Made by a program: the position numbers and the translations under genes. Positions 36,370 through 50,400 of a stretch of 64,000 nt of DNA are shown here, piece by piece (within the stretch, counting starts at the first letter, position 1; every line of letters begins with the position of its first letter). Source of the DNA: Nilaparvata lugens. Taxonomy: Eukaryota; Arthropoda; Insecta; Hemiptera; Delphacidae. A model generated the notes under the pieces. It was not told where the DNA came from, did no database searches, and worked only from the letters and a program-made list of their open reading frames with translations. The DNA lies in contig NC_052506.1 in the NCBI RefSeq assembly GCF_014356525.2, positions 30,138,192-30,202,191 of the forward strand, given 5' to 3'.

Positions 36370-38631
36370 TATGTACTTAGGTTATTGGAGTTAAAAAAAT
36401 TTCATATTCAGAACTATCAGGAGAACGGATGAGGCACCAACTTTATAATAAAGAATAGATATTGAGATATGATAATATTGCAGAGAGTTTCAAACAATTT
36501 ATTGTAGTAGAAACACTTTATTCACTTTACGATCGGTTTGAGAAGTGCAAGATATAGCCTAAAGTGAGTTTTCACGACGATATGTTCTGAAAGTATTGAC
36601 TAGATGCTATAGTAAACCATCAGCACTTTTATTCCGGGTGACAAAACACCAAATGCGATTCTTCCTTCTCAACGCTCAATAAGAACGTCAAGAACAGAAA
36701 TTCTGAAAATAAAAGTTATGCAGTAAAATTTACTACCGTCACACATTATTTTGTGGCTTGTGTTTTACGTCGAAACGTTCGGCAGTAACACTCACTTTCT
36801 ATTTGTCTTCTATATGAAGCGTTTTGGATTCGTTATAATCGTCATAAAACATTTCAGTCTGTGAAGTTAGAGTGATATGCCCTTGTCACCGTATTAAATG
36901 GATGGATTCAAAGGTAGACGAACTGACGAACAAAAAAAGCCAAGTGCTTTGGAATCGTTGATTTAGTGATGATGTGATTTCCACGTTGTAAACATGAAGT
37001 TTTTGTTGACAGTCCTCATCGCTGATGGACATATATGTAATATATTACACCCTAACAAGTATTCACTGATAAATCATGGCCATTTTCTCCCAACAGAGTG
37101 ATAAATTTATGTTGATTTCGAATTAAATTACTCTGAATAGTAAGAGTTGAGAACATAGTTCGCATTCGAAGGATATTTCTCCATCGAAGAATTATTAGGG
37201 TTAGTGATTAGGCGATGGTGAGGGGGTGCACCAAGTCTCCCATTTATATTTATCAATATTTCATAGAAAAATGTACCATAGTAATGAATTATATACATGG
37301 AAAAATGTAAAAGTCTACACTTTGAACTTCAACAGATCTGGGGTTTTCTCAGTAAATGCCTATTCCTTGATATTTTCTCATAATAAATACTCATAAAGGG
37401 GTAGAAGTAAAAATGGGTGAAATCCTTTCGAATGCTTCAATTGTTAACATTGTATAAGTGACCAATAGGTTATAATACACTTCAAAATCAACAATCTTTG
37501 ATCTCATTCCATTCAAGAACAGCTTTAAGAAGTTTTCTGTTTGATGCTAGTAATATAATTGAAAGGCAACATCGTGTTAAAAAACTAGATCCATCAGTTA
37601 CATCAATAAATGACCTATTACGCCTCTCTATAATCCCATTTGAATCCATTAGCAAATTTCTCACTTCGACGATCGAATTAATAGCCGCTGTTCCCTGGTG
37701 TTACAAGACATTTATTGTTGTCTCTAATTTTTTCACCGGTCCATTTGCATATTACGTCGATGTATCTCAATCTTTTTTCAGAGCCGGTCTTCTCAGCAAG
37801 CGAGTTATTAGGCTAATTTTATGCCGTCGTGCGAGCATATGTTCGCATCCATACGATGGTCATTATGATCATTGTGAGTGTTTTTGTTGCCGTTGCATTT
37901 TTAGTGTATGATGCACATGATGCTATTTGGACTGAGGGCAGACAGTGGCTGGCTGGTTTGGCCGGCCTTGGATTGAGCTAATAGGTTAAGTGTGCGAAGG
38001 CACGAATCTGATAAGCCGTCGTGCAAGTACCCCTAAAAGGAAACACAGTAATCGCTCTGGTTCGTGAAAAAGTATGCAAAGTGAGTCTAGTTTAACATTT
38101 TCCCATCAACGAGTTGAATTATTGCAACAGCTGTTGGGGAAGCATAATGAGGCACATGATGCAGCTACGTGAAGCTACAAAGCACGTCCTATAGGCTACT
38201 ACCAAAGAAAACTTCTATAATATATTGTGTATTATGAATTGTAAAATTCTAAAATGCTGTATTCTGTGCTACTACGCAACAACGTGTTTCTGTTATTTCA
38301 ATAATAGTCTACAGATTACAATTAAATGTGAGATCAATCCACTTAATAATGTTATTGAAAAAGATAGGACAACATCGTTGCCGATTCTCTGTCTTGCCAC
38401 TGCCTTCTATGTAAGATAACTAATTCTTTCTTGTTGAAAATAATCAACTATATTTTATTCGTCAAGAAAATATATTTTTAAATAATTCAATAATAGCATT
38501 TCCATAATCAAAATGGAATATCTTGTGAACTAATCACATTTCTGCATTGTAATCAAATCAGGAAACGTTACAGAGCTAGAGAAGGATATCGCTATCTGCT
38601 TTGTCGAATTATAGAAGATGATACCAACAAC
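36370..38631. other. Noncoding, no gene recognised
   Basis: A 137-codon plus-strand frame (37498-37911) has no recognisable domain. About 37790-38060 is richer in GC than its surroundings and may be a conserved noncoding island. Confidence 0.35.
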
Positions 38632-39285
38632 AATGTTGATCAAAATGCTGCTATTATTAAGTGGACCTCACTATAAATCAATGAATGATTTTTTCAGAAA
38701 GATATCTGATCTGTTCAACAGAAACAACATTATTTCATGGTTAAATAACAGAATACTTCTGGCATTTTATAGATACCTTTGAGAATTACTGTGAGCTACG
38801 CACATGGTTCATCTGGAGAACTCAGGATAACATCTCGGTACGGAATATTATCATGAATTTAGGGTACCGCAACAAACTATATTGATTATCTATTATAACT
38901 CTCAACATAGAGACTTGCATCATTGGTAAAAAAAGAGAACAATAGGATAATATTGACTAAGGAAATGGACTACATTAAAGGATACAAATGATAAACTATA
39001 CCTTAGAAGAAGGAAGAAGGTTAGGCCTAGAAGTTTAGGGTTCTTGCGGTACCCTAAATTCATGATAATATTCCGTATCGAGATGTTATCCTGAGTTCTC
39101 CAGATGTACCATGTGCGTAGCTTAAAGTAATTCTCAAAGGTATCTATAAAATTCCAGAATTATTCTGTTATTTAACCATGATATAATGTTGTTTCTGTTG
39201 AACAGATCAGATATCTTTCTGAAAAAAATCATTCATTGATTTATAGTGAGGTCCACTTTATAATAGCAGCATTTTGATCAACATT
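38632..39285. repeat. Large near-perfect inverted repeat with 171-bp loop
   Basis: The left arm (38632-38872) and right arm (39044-39285) are reverse complements with about eight mismatches and one single-base indel by eye over about 241 bp, roughly 96% identity. The outer ends are AATGTTGATCAAAATGCTGC, the inner ends TTAGGGTACCGCAA. The loop (38873-39043) is AT-rich and not repeated elsewhere in the window. No target-site duplication flanks it. A transcript through it would form a long, nearly perfect double-stranded hairpin, the kind of precursor that Dicer-2 processes to endogenous siRNA in insects. Whether it is transcribed cannot be seen. Confidence 0.9.
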
Positions 39286-39315
39286 CCTTCTATCTATTCC
39301 TTAGATAGAAGGAAT
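39283..39315. repeat. Short perfect hairpin
   Basis: ATTCCTTCTATCTA and its complement TAGATAGAAGGAAT enclose a five-base loop, directly abutting the large inverted repeat's right end. Confidence 0.7.
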
Positions 39316-41774
39316 ACTTTTTCAAACACATGTTTGTTTTCTGCTGCTGCAAGTCATGAGATCAATGAATCATTGTTATTGTCCCCTGAAAGAGAATTGT
39401 GTCGTGAACCAATTATTGACAAAGTTTTAGCGCGTTATGTTCAATGGCTGAAAACTTTGAACTGGTACATTCTCTCTCCAGAAATTCATAACTACTGCAG
39501 TGACTGGATGTACTTCTTCATACGAAGAAAAGCAAAAACTCAGGAACTTGACTTTGCACAAAGTGATTATATGTCGTCTCCAACTTAATAAATCTCTGTC
39601 CAATGCATTCTGCTTCTCTCTCACAAAGAACAGAGGAGCGTTTGGATTATTTGGAAATACTACGCAACTGTTTACAACAGCGCGAAGTTTCTCAGTTTGT
39701 CTACTTTTCTCGTTTCTTCGTCTTTTCCAACGTTTGCTACCAGTCCAGTTACAAAATTCATACGTCACTGTTACAACTACTCTCAAACAACTTTTAACAA
39801 TAACAATAATTTCAACCTCAGGAACTGTGTCTCGTTCTATTTGGCCAACAAATCTGATCATTTCTCATTCTCATGTAAAAGGAAAGTCATAATCCAAAAA
39901 GTTGCTTTTGATAAATCTCATGATTGTGTTCCATCAGTACCGATCACATATACCTCTTATTACTTAGCATAAATCGCATACTGGAAAATCAATATATAAC
40001 GGATCGTAGTTGACGGAGATGTAATGAGCAGTTCTAATAAAGAATCTTCCATTAACATCTATAACAAAACATCGTCTTTCTAATCATTTCCACCAGAAAA
40101 GTTTCATCAACGCAGATAAAATTAATGAATCAATCAACTGAAACTCTTTCCAGAATGGAACAGAGAAATGAGAAATTCTTTTTGATAGAGAATGCAAACA
40201 ATTTCTTTGAATAATGAGATGAGATGATTGGTAATGATATAAGCATGAAATATGCGTGATTGAACAAAAGACCTGGTGAAGCAATAGCAGATTGGAATAG
40301 CTAATGCTTCAGACACGGCTTATGCTAGAAACTCGATTTATCCTCATTGGAATGATCAGTAATCTATAGTCTAGTAGTACGAACTACTCAGCCGTTCCAA
40401 TTTTCATCGGACTATTTTCTTGCGGTTGTCTATAGTAGTCTATAGGTAAAATAGTTCCTTTGAGTTCGATATCACTACCTGATTATATCGGATGATTGGA
40501 AATTTAATGCTATTACCTAATAAGGTGGAACTGGAATGAATCCATGTGACACGTTACTAGCAACTGATTTTTCTTCATTCTAATGTGATCGGATTGCAAT
40601 TCCTCACTTTGACCCGATATATAGCCCACTGTGTATATTAATAAAATATATTTGATTTAGTATTAATAGAACTAATACTGCCATAACCTGTATATATACT
40701 GTACTGTATAATATACAAAGAGTGTTCATTATAGTAGTTCTGATATACTATCTTTATAATATCAAACCTGCTAAAATAAACAGACCAGTAATGTGTAAGC
40801 GTAGATTTCAGTAGTTTTCAAAACTATTTTATATTGATTTGAAATTTGGAGTTATCAGTACCCTAGTAGTAGTAAATATAATATTTATACCATAGAGAAT
40901 ATAACTCATGTTAGAAGTTCGAGAAATTCCAAAATTATTAACCATGCAGTTAAGCACTTCATGCTTGTAAATCTTTAATTTGATCGAATGTGCGTTCTGT
41001 ATATTTATAAAATTCAATAGATGATTTTTGAAATATTATATTCAGCGTAAGTTTTCCACTGTGTCCAATCTTTCAAAAGAGTCTCTCTTGGATCTATGCA
41101 GATCACTAATGCTCACACTACTTTCCACCTTCACAATACTGAATTTCATAATACGTTTTTTTGTCAAGTTATCGACTTTCATAATATGAGATTTATATTT
41201 ATTTCAAGAACAAGTGATATTAGAAATGAACAAACCTTACAGGACACGATTATCATCAGATTCTCGAGCTTACAAGTACAAAATTTGTGGTTTCAGCTGA
41301 CTTGCATTCTTCATTTCCTTGCTCACATAATAGAGGAGTTATTCACGACGATTCTACGATTTGAAGGTATCGGCTGTGAGAAATCCAATAAAGCAGCTTT
41401 ATTGTTGATTCTCCAATTCAATCCACACACCGCAGAAACTATTCGGACCGAGGTGGGAAATGACCAAAACGAATTTAATGGATGTGATAAACACCAAATG
41501 TAAAAGCTCAATCTCAAATTCCAATGTGTACAGCCTGTTGTTATGTAGCAGATATTGCACAGCGAGAACAAACCTGTCCATCCAAGCTTCTAGACAGGCC
41601 TATGAAATTTCCTTAGTTGAAATATTTCAATGCATATTTGATGGATCTGAATGAGCGAGAAATCAAACAGCACATTCGGAAGCACATGGTTGAAACGTTG
41701 AGAAAATCCTGTATACTGTACAGTCTTCCTTATTCTGTCATCAGTGAGTTCTAGCATAGAGCAAATAAGTACCA
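39316..41774. other. Noncoding, overlapping open frames only
   Basis: Between about 39430 and 39970 several frames of 90 to 144 codons are open simultaneously on both strands, which points to low stop-codon density rather than a gene. A 135-codon frame at 41096-41503 has no recognised domain either. Confidence 0.4.
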
Positions 41775-42059
41775 TATCATAAGAACCATACATAAGAGCC
41801 ATATCCCATGGTTTAGGGCGTTTATGTTGCAAATTTCACTGTCAACTCAAGCAGATAGTTCACATAGATCTTTCTCGTGAAACTATGTGACGCTAATAGT
41901 TTCTCATACTGTTATTACACTCGCACCCGGCCAAAACAGTAATAATCGACAGTAATATATTGTAGTTGGCTTGAGTTAACAAAAAATCGGCTAGAAAGTT
42001 GGAACCTAAAGGACTCTATACCCATGGGATATCTTCTTATGCTATCTTCTCTCCATGTG
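41775..42059 (-). mobile_element. MITE family copy 4, complete
   Basis: The left end has ATATCCCATGGTTTAGGGCG and the right end the inverted CCCATGGGATATCTTCTTAT. The interior carries the family's GTGACGCTAATAGTTTCTCAT and ACACTCGCACCCGGCCAAAA segments in the orientation opposite to copy 2. The inverted repeats are more diverged than in copy 2, suggesting an older insertion. No coding capacity. Confidence 0.8.
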
Positions 42060-43693
42060 TCAAGCATCATGAATAACTCTAACGTGGAGAACATTAGGAA
42101 GTGTTGTGAAAAGAGTTACTACTTTTTTTGTTCAGTCAGTCACTCTTCCATTCCAGTGACACTCCATTCAGTCAGTGATACAACTAATAATAATCAAGGC
42201 TGAAGTAGGCAATGTAACGTAGACAATAATAAACATTTTTTTAGCAGAAGTGTAGTAATTTTCATTCAATTTCCTATTGAAAATATAATGTGTAATCTAT
42301 CAATGGGAATCTCGAATTGAATATGAATAAGAAATGTACAAATATTATACTTTTTATATATAATAAGACGACCAACACAGAAAATGTTTCGTACGGCTGA
42401 CAATAGCGTTGCGAGATAATGTTTTCAACTCAGCAAACGTTTCCGGTTGTGCGATTACAACAAACATACAGTACTACATTCCCAGCAGGCTTTTCCTGTA
42501 GGACTTTTTTTCTGTAGCCCATTAACAGGATTATGAATCTCTGTTACGTCAGCCAAGTCGAAGCCTGAAAAAAGCATGCTAAGCATTTCTGGCCGCTAAT
42601 CAAGGCTTTTGAGCTTGCTCCCATAAGGCACCGGTTGGAAAACGTAAGGACACACAAGGCGCCATTAGCTACAGAGCTAAAGACGACGCTGCTCACTAAT
42701 CCCATGAATGCTCAACGCTGCTCTGTGAGTGTGTGAGTGCTCTCCAGCGCGAGCGCCCTCCCTGGTTAACCGATTTTCCTCTTGCAAAAACTTCAGCTTT
42801 TAAAAGATTTTGTCTGTAACTTTCCTGCTCACGAATCTCTCGTGGTGTCTGGAGCTTTCCCGACTGTAAAGCGAAAGCATCTGCCGGAAGGGAATAATAA
42901 GCGAGCCAACAGAGGGCAGAAAGGAATCAACTCGTTAGCAGAGGGATTAACGCCTAACGGCATAAGTGCTCCTTCTAAGCTTCCACCTACTATTACACGT
43001 ACTGCTGGTTCCCACCTTGATCTGCGACACTGAAGAACTAAGTATGACGAATACAAGAATGTAGATTGTAGAGGCTACAATATGGATTGCGCCTCTCAGG
43101 GTCTAAACTTCCAGTGTCAGCTTCCAAAAATATCTATGCCTGTCAAGGTATTAACACATTTCATTCTGGTATTGATTTCATGAAGTGAAAGTCAATTATG
43201 CAAAGGGGAACAAAAGAGTTATCAGGGAACAGTTAGTCATGGATTGTGTCTTTGAGAAATGTTCAAAACTAGTTAACTAGCGATTTAAAGAGAGTAATTG
43301 AATTCCTTCAATCATCACTGATAACTATTGATAAGAGTAAGAAGACTAATGTTCTCCAATAGTGAAATTCAACCCTCGAACCTCCTTCTCTTGTAAAAAT
43401 ATCATAATAATACAAGAATGGATGGTATCAATATTCACGTATCATCTCGAACGATCTACCTTATCCACGCTTTCTTATTCCGGATAAAGCTGTGTTTATA
43501 GTTGTTCAAATAAACTGGAAACGACTTTTCGACATCTGACCATCCAATAATAATGATAGTAATTACTATTGGTAAATGAGAAATTGTATGAAACATGTAT
43601 ATTATTTCATAATTGACTATTCATTTCCCTGAGGAATGATACATTGGAATACCTGGGAATAAATATATTTAGGCCTATTCTGTTTGAAGGGAG
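42060..43693. other. Noncoding with a GC-richer patch
   Basis: About 42580-43040 is GC-richer and has an 83-codon plus-strand frame (42782-43033) and an overlapping minus-strand frame; neither shows a domain. An exon or regulatory island is possible but not supported. Confidence 0.35.
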
Positions 43694-44444
43694 AATAGTT
43701 ATTTGTATATCTAGAGTGAAAAGTACGACTTTTCCTCCCTGAGGGGAAAGTTTGAAGCCCGAGGCGAAGCCGAGGGCAACAATTTTCCTGAGGGAGATAA
43801 AGTATTTTTCACTCGTGATGTACACAACATTTTTCCTCCATCTACATTTTTTTATAGAAACTGCAAATAAAATCATTTTAATAACTTACGTATTGGTGAC
43901 AATGTTTCCTAACAACATAACCTAAAATCTAAAACCTAAAAACCGGCCGTCTGATTGGCACTGCCGATTGCGCTATCTAGCAAAAGTTGTAACAATTATA
44001 TCAGCTGGGTGTCTACCAAAAATGGCTGACTCCAGATCACGCGGTTCAGATTTGAATTGCAGATCAAAAATATTTGTTGGCTGGTATTTTGAATAGAATA
44101 AGATATTTTAAAAATTGTATAAATTTTTATCGTCTACTAATATTAAGAATATAATATCATACAAACATATATTTCATGAGTTGATCAAAATTCTGATTGT
44201 GGTATTGAATTCAGTTGACTCAATGACAGACACCTCTTTATGCTTTCTCATCTGAGCTTAGATCTTCTAACCTATTATAATGTAAGTTTTTAAAATAGAG
44301 ATGCTTCCCATGTTATCCAAATGGAGTCACTTTTACTCCCTAGGGAGTTTTTCTGCTTTTTACTACCGAGAGCGAAAAAGTGACACTTTAGTATTATGTT
44401 TCAGGGAGTAAAGTAAGTACTTTAGCCAGTAGGTGGAGGAAGAA
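43694..44444 (+). mobile_element. Hairpin-ended non-autonomous element, copy B (uninterrupted)
   Basis: This is the complete, about 750-bp version of the element at 22229-23527. The left hairpin pairs CTCCCTGAGGGG with CCTGAGGGAG around the shared GCCCGAGGCGAAGCCGAGG core. The right end has two nested inverted segments: TCACTTTTACTCCCTAGGGAG, then CGAAAAAGTGACACTTT, then CAGGGAGTAAAGTAAGTACT. It keeps the small frame starting at 44022. Comparison with copy A dates the LINE insertion in copy A after the two copies separated. Confidence 0.75.
44022..44096 (+). other. Short conserved frame inside hairpin-ended element, copy B
   Basis: A 24-codon frame starting AAAAATGGC, colinear with 22557-22619 in copy A and differing by several substitutions, all within the frame. 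This copy's stop lies four codons further on because TGA in copy A is TGG here. It is too short for a statistical case for coding. Confidence 0.3.
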
Positions 44445-47400
44445 TATATTTCTTTATAGACAACATAAGTATAATAATTTCAGAGTAATTCACAATTCTT
44501 TTCGGTTCTGTGACACAAGAGACTATTCAAAAGACGTGTAAGTCTTGTAAGACTATAGGATTGATGCGACTTTGAAGAAGATTGAAAGTCTTTGAAATTG
44601 GATTGATGCGATTTCTATTGAATGGGATTGATGGAATTGGAATGATATATATAATTTTTTCCACATAAATTGTCTATGTAAGAGAAATCTCATTCACATA
44701 CCACATATAGATCATGTAAGTTATATTCTGTGTGAAAGTTCAATCTTCCGCTTTGGAAAATTCCCTAGAGGCATTGTGCTGTTCTCTCAAATCCATGTCA
44801 GGAATATCTCTCAAGATGTTGTCAAAGCTGCATAAATTCGCGTAAACCGTCACTCGTCAACGAAACTTGTTGGAGTGGCAGAAGCATTTCAGAAACAACT
44901 TTTGTGCCAGACGTTCAACCGGAATATCAATTTCAAAATTGAAGGAGTTTTCGAATCATTGAATGTTTGAAGGATGCATCTGTTTCGGTTCAGATCCCAC
45001 TGGGACAATCTGGAGCTTCTTACTACAATATTGAAGTTCTATGATAAGATGTTAACTGGGAGAAATGATCATGTTAATGTTTAATTGAAAATTGAAATCA
45101 TATCGCAAGGTGATGTAAGACTGGTTGAAACTTGTTCGAAGTTGAATGAAAGTTTTCCGAGGTTGGAGAGTTGAGCAACGTAGATTTAACACTCAATTTT
45201 TTATTCACCACATCAAAAATCAATCGAATACACAATGTATAATTATTTCATTGTGTTGATGATTCGCCAAAAAATATACGTTTACATCTTCTTTCAATAT
45301 GTTTAATGAAGTTCATACTTTGAAAATGAGTTTTTTGAGCTCTGCAATTACTGGAGATTATTCACCAATCATCAAAGTAGATGATTGAAAGTAGTACACA
45401 TGAATAGTATAACTCGACTTGGAAATTTCTTCAATGAAAAAATGGTTGAAATATGGTTTTGGTAAATAGGAAATCTAAATGATTGATGATTAAAGAGCAT
45501 TGACTTTTGCTCATGAAATCAGGAATTGATACTGTTATAATAATGGAGTTGAATATCATCCCTATCTAATGCGGTCTCCCATGCGGGGTGGTTGCTGCTA
45601 CAACAGATGTGGTGCGTCCCCCAAGCTCCAACAAGGGTTGTTCCCCACCATGTCTCCACATTCTCATCAATCTCAATATCGCGGTCGTTTCTCAAAGACA
45701 CCAGAAAGCTCTCACTAGCATTTCTATTCCATTTCAATGATAATTGACTGCTCAAATCGCATAGACCTATCTTATAACAAGTTTATGTGTCAACAATAAT
45801 CAGTCTTAGTTAGTGTTGTTTGAGGTGTCAAAGGATGGAATTAATAATACAATTGATCGTACACCGAAATAAACGAAGAGACAGAAAATAATAGTTCCAT
45901 TTCAAAGATGAATAATTCCATCATTCCAAGGTAATAATCATGAGTTCTATCTAAGGAGGAGATTCTAACAGCACTAGATAGTGATTCTTTATTATTTTAT
46001 CAACTCCTTCTAAATATTCTTCAAGTTTATCAAACAATGGTTGTACTTTTAAAATAAATCAAAACATTCTATAATATGGAGCACGCTGTAGTTGAAACCA
46101 AGTACCAAATACAACGTAACATGTTGTTAATTATGTTATGAAAATGGTATATTTGGAATAGAATTACATTAACAATCAACAGTTCAAGTTGAAATGGAAA
46201 GTTTAAAAGGAACAAACGTGTATTGTATCCTACACGAGCTCTTCTCGGGGGAAAATCAATAATTATAAAAATTTCACGGTTTCCCAGCTCCATGATGACT
46301 GTTCTATCAAATGATGATTCTTCTATCAAATAGATTTTATCTTCAAAATTTGAAAATATGTTCATGGTAAGATTTGAAAACAAACATTCAATAATGTTTC
46401 ACCCAGCTCTACTTCTATGGATTCAAAGCTGAGTACAATGATTTGGTACTTGGATTCCTATATTCTTCGTGTGTGAGCTGGAGAACAAGTTGACCTTGTC
46501 AACAAAGTTTGAAAAATTAGCTTTTTCTGAGAGGGTCTTAGGTCACAGGCATATTCACTCGTGCAGGTTGGTAGGACTGTTCATTACGCGCTTTTCATTA
46601 AGGCTGACAGGATAAGAAAGGAAAACGAGAGGGGTCACTGTAAACAAAGGGTCGCAAAGTCTTTTCAGAGGGAAGAGATTGTGGAGACCAAAGCGGCGAA
46701 GGAGAGAGTGGAGCAATCTGCAATAGGCCGAGGGAGGCCCAGACACTGACCACAAGTCCGAGGGAAATTAAAGGAATTAAGTATTTATCTCTCTGTCCAA
46801 CCGATCGTAAATTCAGCACTTAATAAGGAAAAGGTGTGGCAGAATCCAAGGGTAGAATTCATGGCCACAGCAAGTCTCCAAGAGACTGCTAAGAGAGAAA
46901 CATCTCCTCTACTCGTTTATCTTGCTCTAGCATTTCCTCACAACTAATACACTCTTTCCTACTAATTTGACACTCGTTTTATCAACTCTTTTTACTCTTC
47001 CTCATACTCACGTAGCATGCGTATGAACAAAATCACAGAAATCGCCAAGAGAACTATCATCTTCGCTACATTACATATCCACCAGATTATTCATTAATAC
47101 CAGTTAGAATATCAAACGACAGGGGCGTTAAGCTAAACCTATTTTTAATGTCAGATTTTTTTTCCTCTAGTTGACTAGATCTCAACTCAAACCAAGCCAG
47201 AATGTAAAAGGAGAGCATCATACGTTGAAAGCAAATAATATATTTTCTTGTGAGATAGAATTCAAAATTCAAAATAAAATTGAATCCAGTAACAGTCAAA
47301 TTCTTCTACTTCTTTCATCCATATTCTCCCTACTCGCTTCTGGTTGCGTACTCAATTTTCATTATAATCTATTCAAGAGCAGTCCTTCAAATAACACTCA

Positions 47401-50400
47401 AATCAATTCCAGCACTATTCATTCATGGAAAACCATTCCACTACAGTTGAGGATTTACTGATAAGTTCAAGTACTTGGTGCTAGTACAAGTAATTATCGC
47501 ACATTATACTTTGATAATTGTAAGGAATCATCTACGTTCTTCTCGTTTGATGTATATCATCCAAGAACGAGTTTCCTATGAGCGATAACCATAGGTGGAA
47601 TTCGGCGTGGAGTGCAGCGAATCAAAAGGTAACCAAGAATTTGGAATCTTTAGCATCCTTATGTGAATTGATTAGTTACTAGCCCGTTCGATTGCCTTCG
47701 GGCTACTATTAAATCTCCATCCCTGAATCTCCTCCATTGTGGAATCTATTTTTATGGCGCTGTCCTTTTAGCAGCTGCTCTGTCAAAAACAACGGCGACG
47801 ACATTCTCGAATCGAATGCCAGATTCTTTTCAGACACAATAAATTACTACATCTGGAATCACATTTCATGTCCACACCATGTCTAGTTGTGTTGTCTAGA
47901 AACCGCTGTTGAGGCTGTGTTGGAGCATTTCCGAGAATTCTTTCGACGCTGAGGAATGGCTCTAATCTATTATAGAGACTGCGATTCGAGAACTGATAAC
48001 ATTAAAATACCTTTATATAACGCCTTTCGCTCGGAGATAAAATTGAGAGGATTTCAAACCTGAATATTCGATAATTATGCTTTCTGCCTTTCTAATACAT
48101 ACTACTGGTAATTTTTCATTGAAAATGTAGATTGACATTAATTACTTTTGTTGCCCCCTTACATTGTTGACGCATCACATTTGAGCTGATTCATCTTGAA
48201 ATTCGAAAATTTCTAATAATATCGATGATAGAATGATAAATTTATCATCCTGATATTTCATCTTCATAGAATTTTGAAACCTGCATTTTGTATTTTCAAA
48301 ATCCATTCACTATGAAATATGAGGTATAACGTATTAAATTTTAATAGAAAGTATATTTTAATGACAGCCAGGAATCATATAGATATTCTAAAGCATATCA
48401 AATGAATTAAGAGATATTCTGTTCTAAAGTAGAGTATATAGCCTTTTATAGCCCCTAGTAGAAGTTTTATAGTGATTCAATAACATATAATTTATACTGG
48501 CACATTCCACTCATAGAAACCAGCATAGATTTGCTTACTAAACTTATCATACTAAAATCAACGAGTAAATTTCGAATAATGGAAATCTTATGCGATTACT
48601 GTTCTGTAATGACATTACAGAGAGACAGCAGAAATATTTTCAATTTCAGCTTTCCTGCCTGACTTGATGTATCCTACTCGCACGCTGTACTCAGGCTTAT
48701 AGTGGGAGCAGATATAGAGCTTTTGAACCGGAAAGGCTTCCCAATAATTGAATCACAGAGTATAGTAACTGGATATTTAGAGATTCTATCGCTTCATGAA
48801 TATTACAAAATTGGTGTATTTTCTCAGCTGGACAGATGAACTGAAAACCTTATGTACAATATGGGGAGATATTCCAATTGTTTTACTTTTGGCTCACGAT
48901 TCCATGAGAATCAGTCACGTTCTGAAATATCTCTCTTTGAAAATTCCAGAATAAAGCATACTCTTTCATGCATTGAACAATGCTGCATAGGCTGCAAATC
49001 AATTTTTGAAGCCCGAAATATCATCAGCCTAATAAAACCAACTTGCTGAAACCTCAGCCTACACAGAAAGTGCGTCGTGGCTGCAAAATCAATATGGTCC
49101 ACGCACACAATCTATTACTGGCAGACCCGTGGTTAGCTGAGCTGAGTCCATGAGTCATTCACAACCTGAATGTGGTCCTTGCCTTCAGTCTTCAGTCGAA
49201 AGCCGCGTTTATTTCAACCTCATTCACACCACATATTCATCAGATATACACTTCCATCTCATTTCATTCAACTACAGAACTACAAATCCATTCTACAAAT
49301 CAATTATGATTCAATAGCAAGTCAATCCGAACTAAAAAACCTGACTAGATTTTTTTGCAAATACAGAATGCTAAGAAAATAAGTCTTTCAATGATATTTT
49401 TTAACAGGATGTATATTAATAGTAATATAAGTAATACCGAATTTCAAAACTCCTTCAAGAAATTGAGCTGAAGCACATTCGAATTTCTTTCTTGTTACTT
49501 TTGTAAATAGACTATTTCATATTTTCCAATGGACATAATTTTGTAGGATGATAGGAGGAGATGCACCGTTTATTTCCAAAGCACAGATACTGAGAAATAG
49601 CAAAATGAGTTTGGATTGATAAAATTACTGATAATAGTTGGAAATCCCTTCGTTATTTCGAAAATGGATTTATCGTTTTTACCTGTGAAGAGCTGGGATA
49701 TAGTATTCTGAGAAAACAAAGGAGGCTAAGGTCTGAGGAAATTTCTAAAATCAAATAGTATTTAGCATGAATAGATTTAAAATTTTCAAAGATTGGTTTT
49801 GGAATAATATTTATATGGTAAGAGATGACTTGATTGCATTGTTACCAGATCACTTTGCCTCATATGCAAAATCACAAAATCATACATTCAACTGAATAAT
49901 AATGAGATCTTATTTAACATTTCCAATCAAATACTACTGCTACTTGATCGGGAAAATATGAATCTTCATTAGATCAAGAAGATGATATTGGAAAAGAGAC
50001 CTTCTGGAGATGTATGTAATTAGAATAAATTGTTTATCTACTCAGTACACATAACTATTTCTAAAAATGAATCTATGAATGGTTTTCATTCAGTGACAGA
50101 AGCTTGTGACCCTGTCGAAAGGGCCAACTATTGTTTACTAATCACGTCGCAGGTAGAGAACACAGACTTGGTCCCAAAATTCCTTTTTTCTAGTTGATCC
50201 GAAAATTCCTGGTCCTAAAGCTCTGGTCACCGTTATCTTTACACTATAATTTTGCTAATCAATAAGGAGGCCCGTGCATTCCATGAAACTTAGATCACTA
50301 TTAGTTGCGTATTAGCATGTATTCATTGCTAACTACTAGTTTCAACTTGATGTGTTCAATATTGATTATGAGGGAACGATGTAGAGGAAGCAGTAGTTGG

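Noticed and set aside
39427..39972. Cluster of five overlapping frames of 64-144 codons
   Set aside because: They occupy several frames on both strands at once, which indicates few stop codons rather than selection on one frame.
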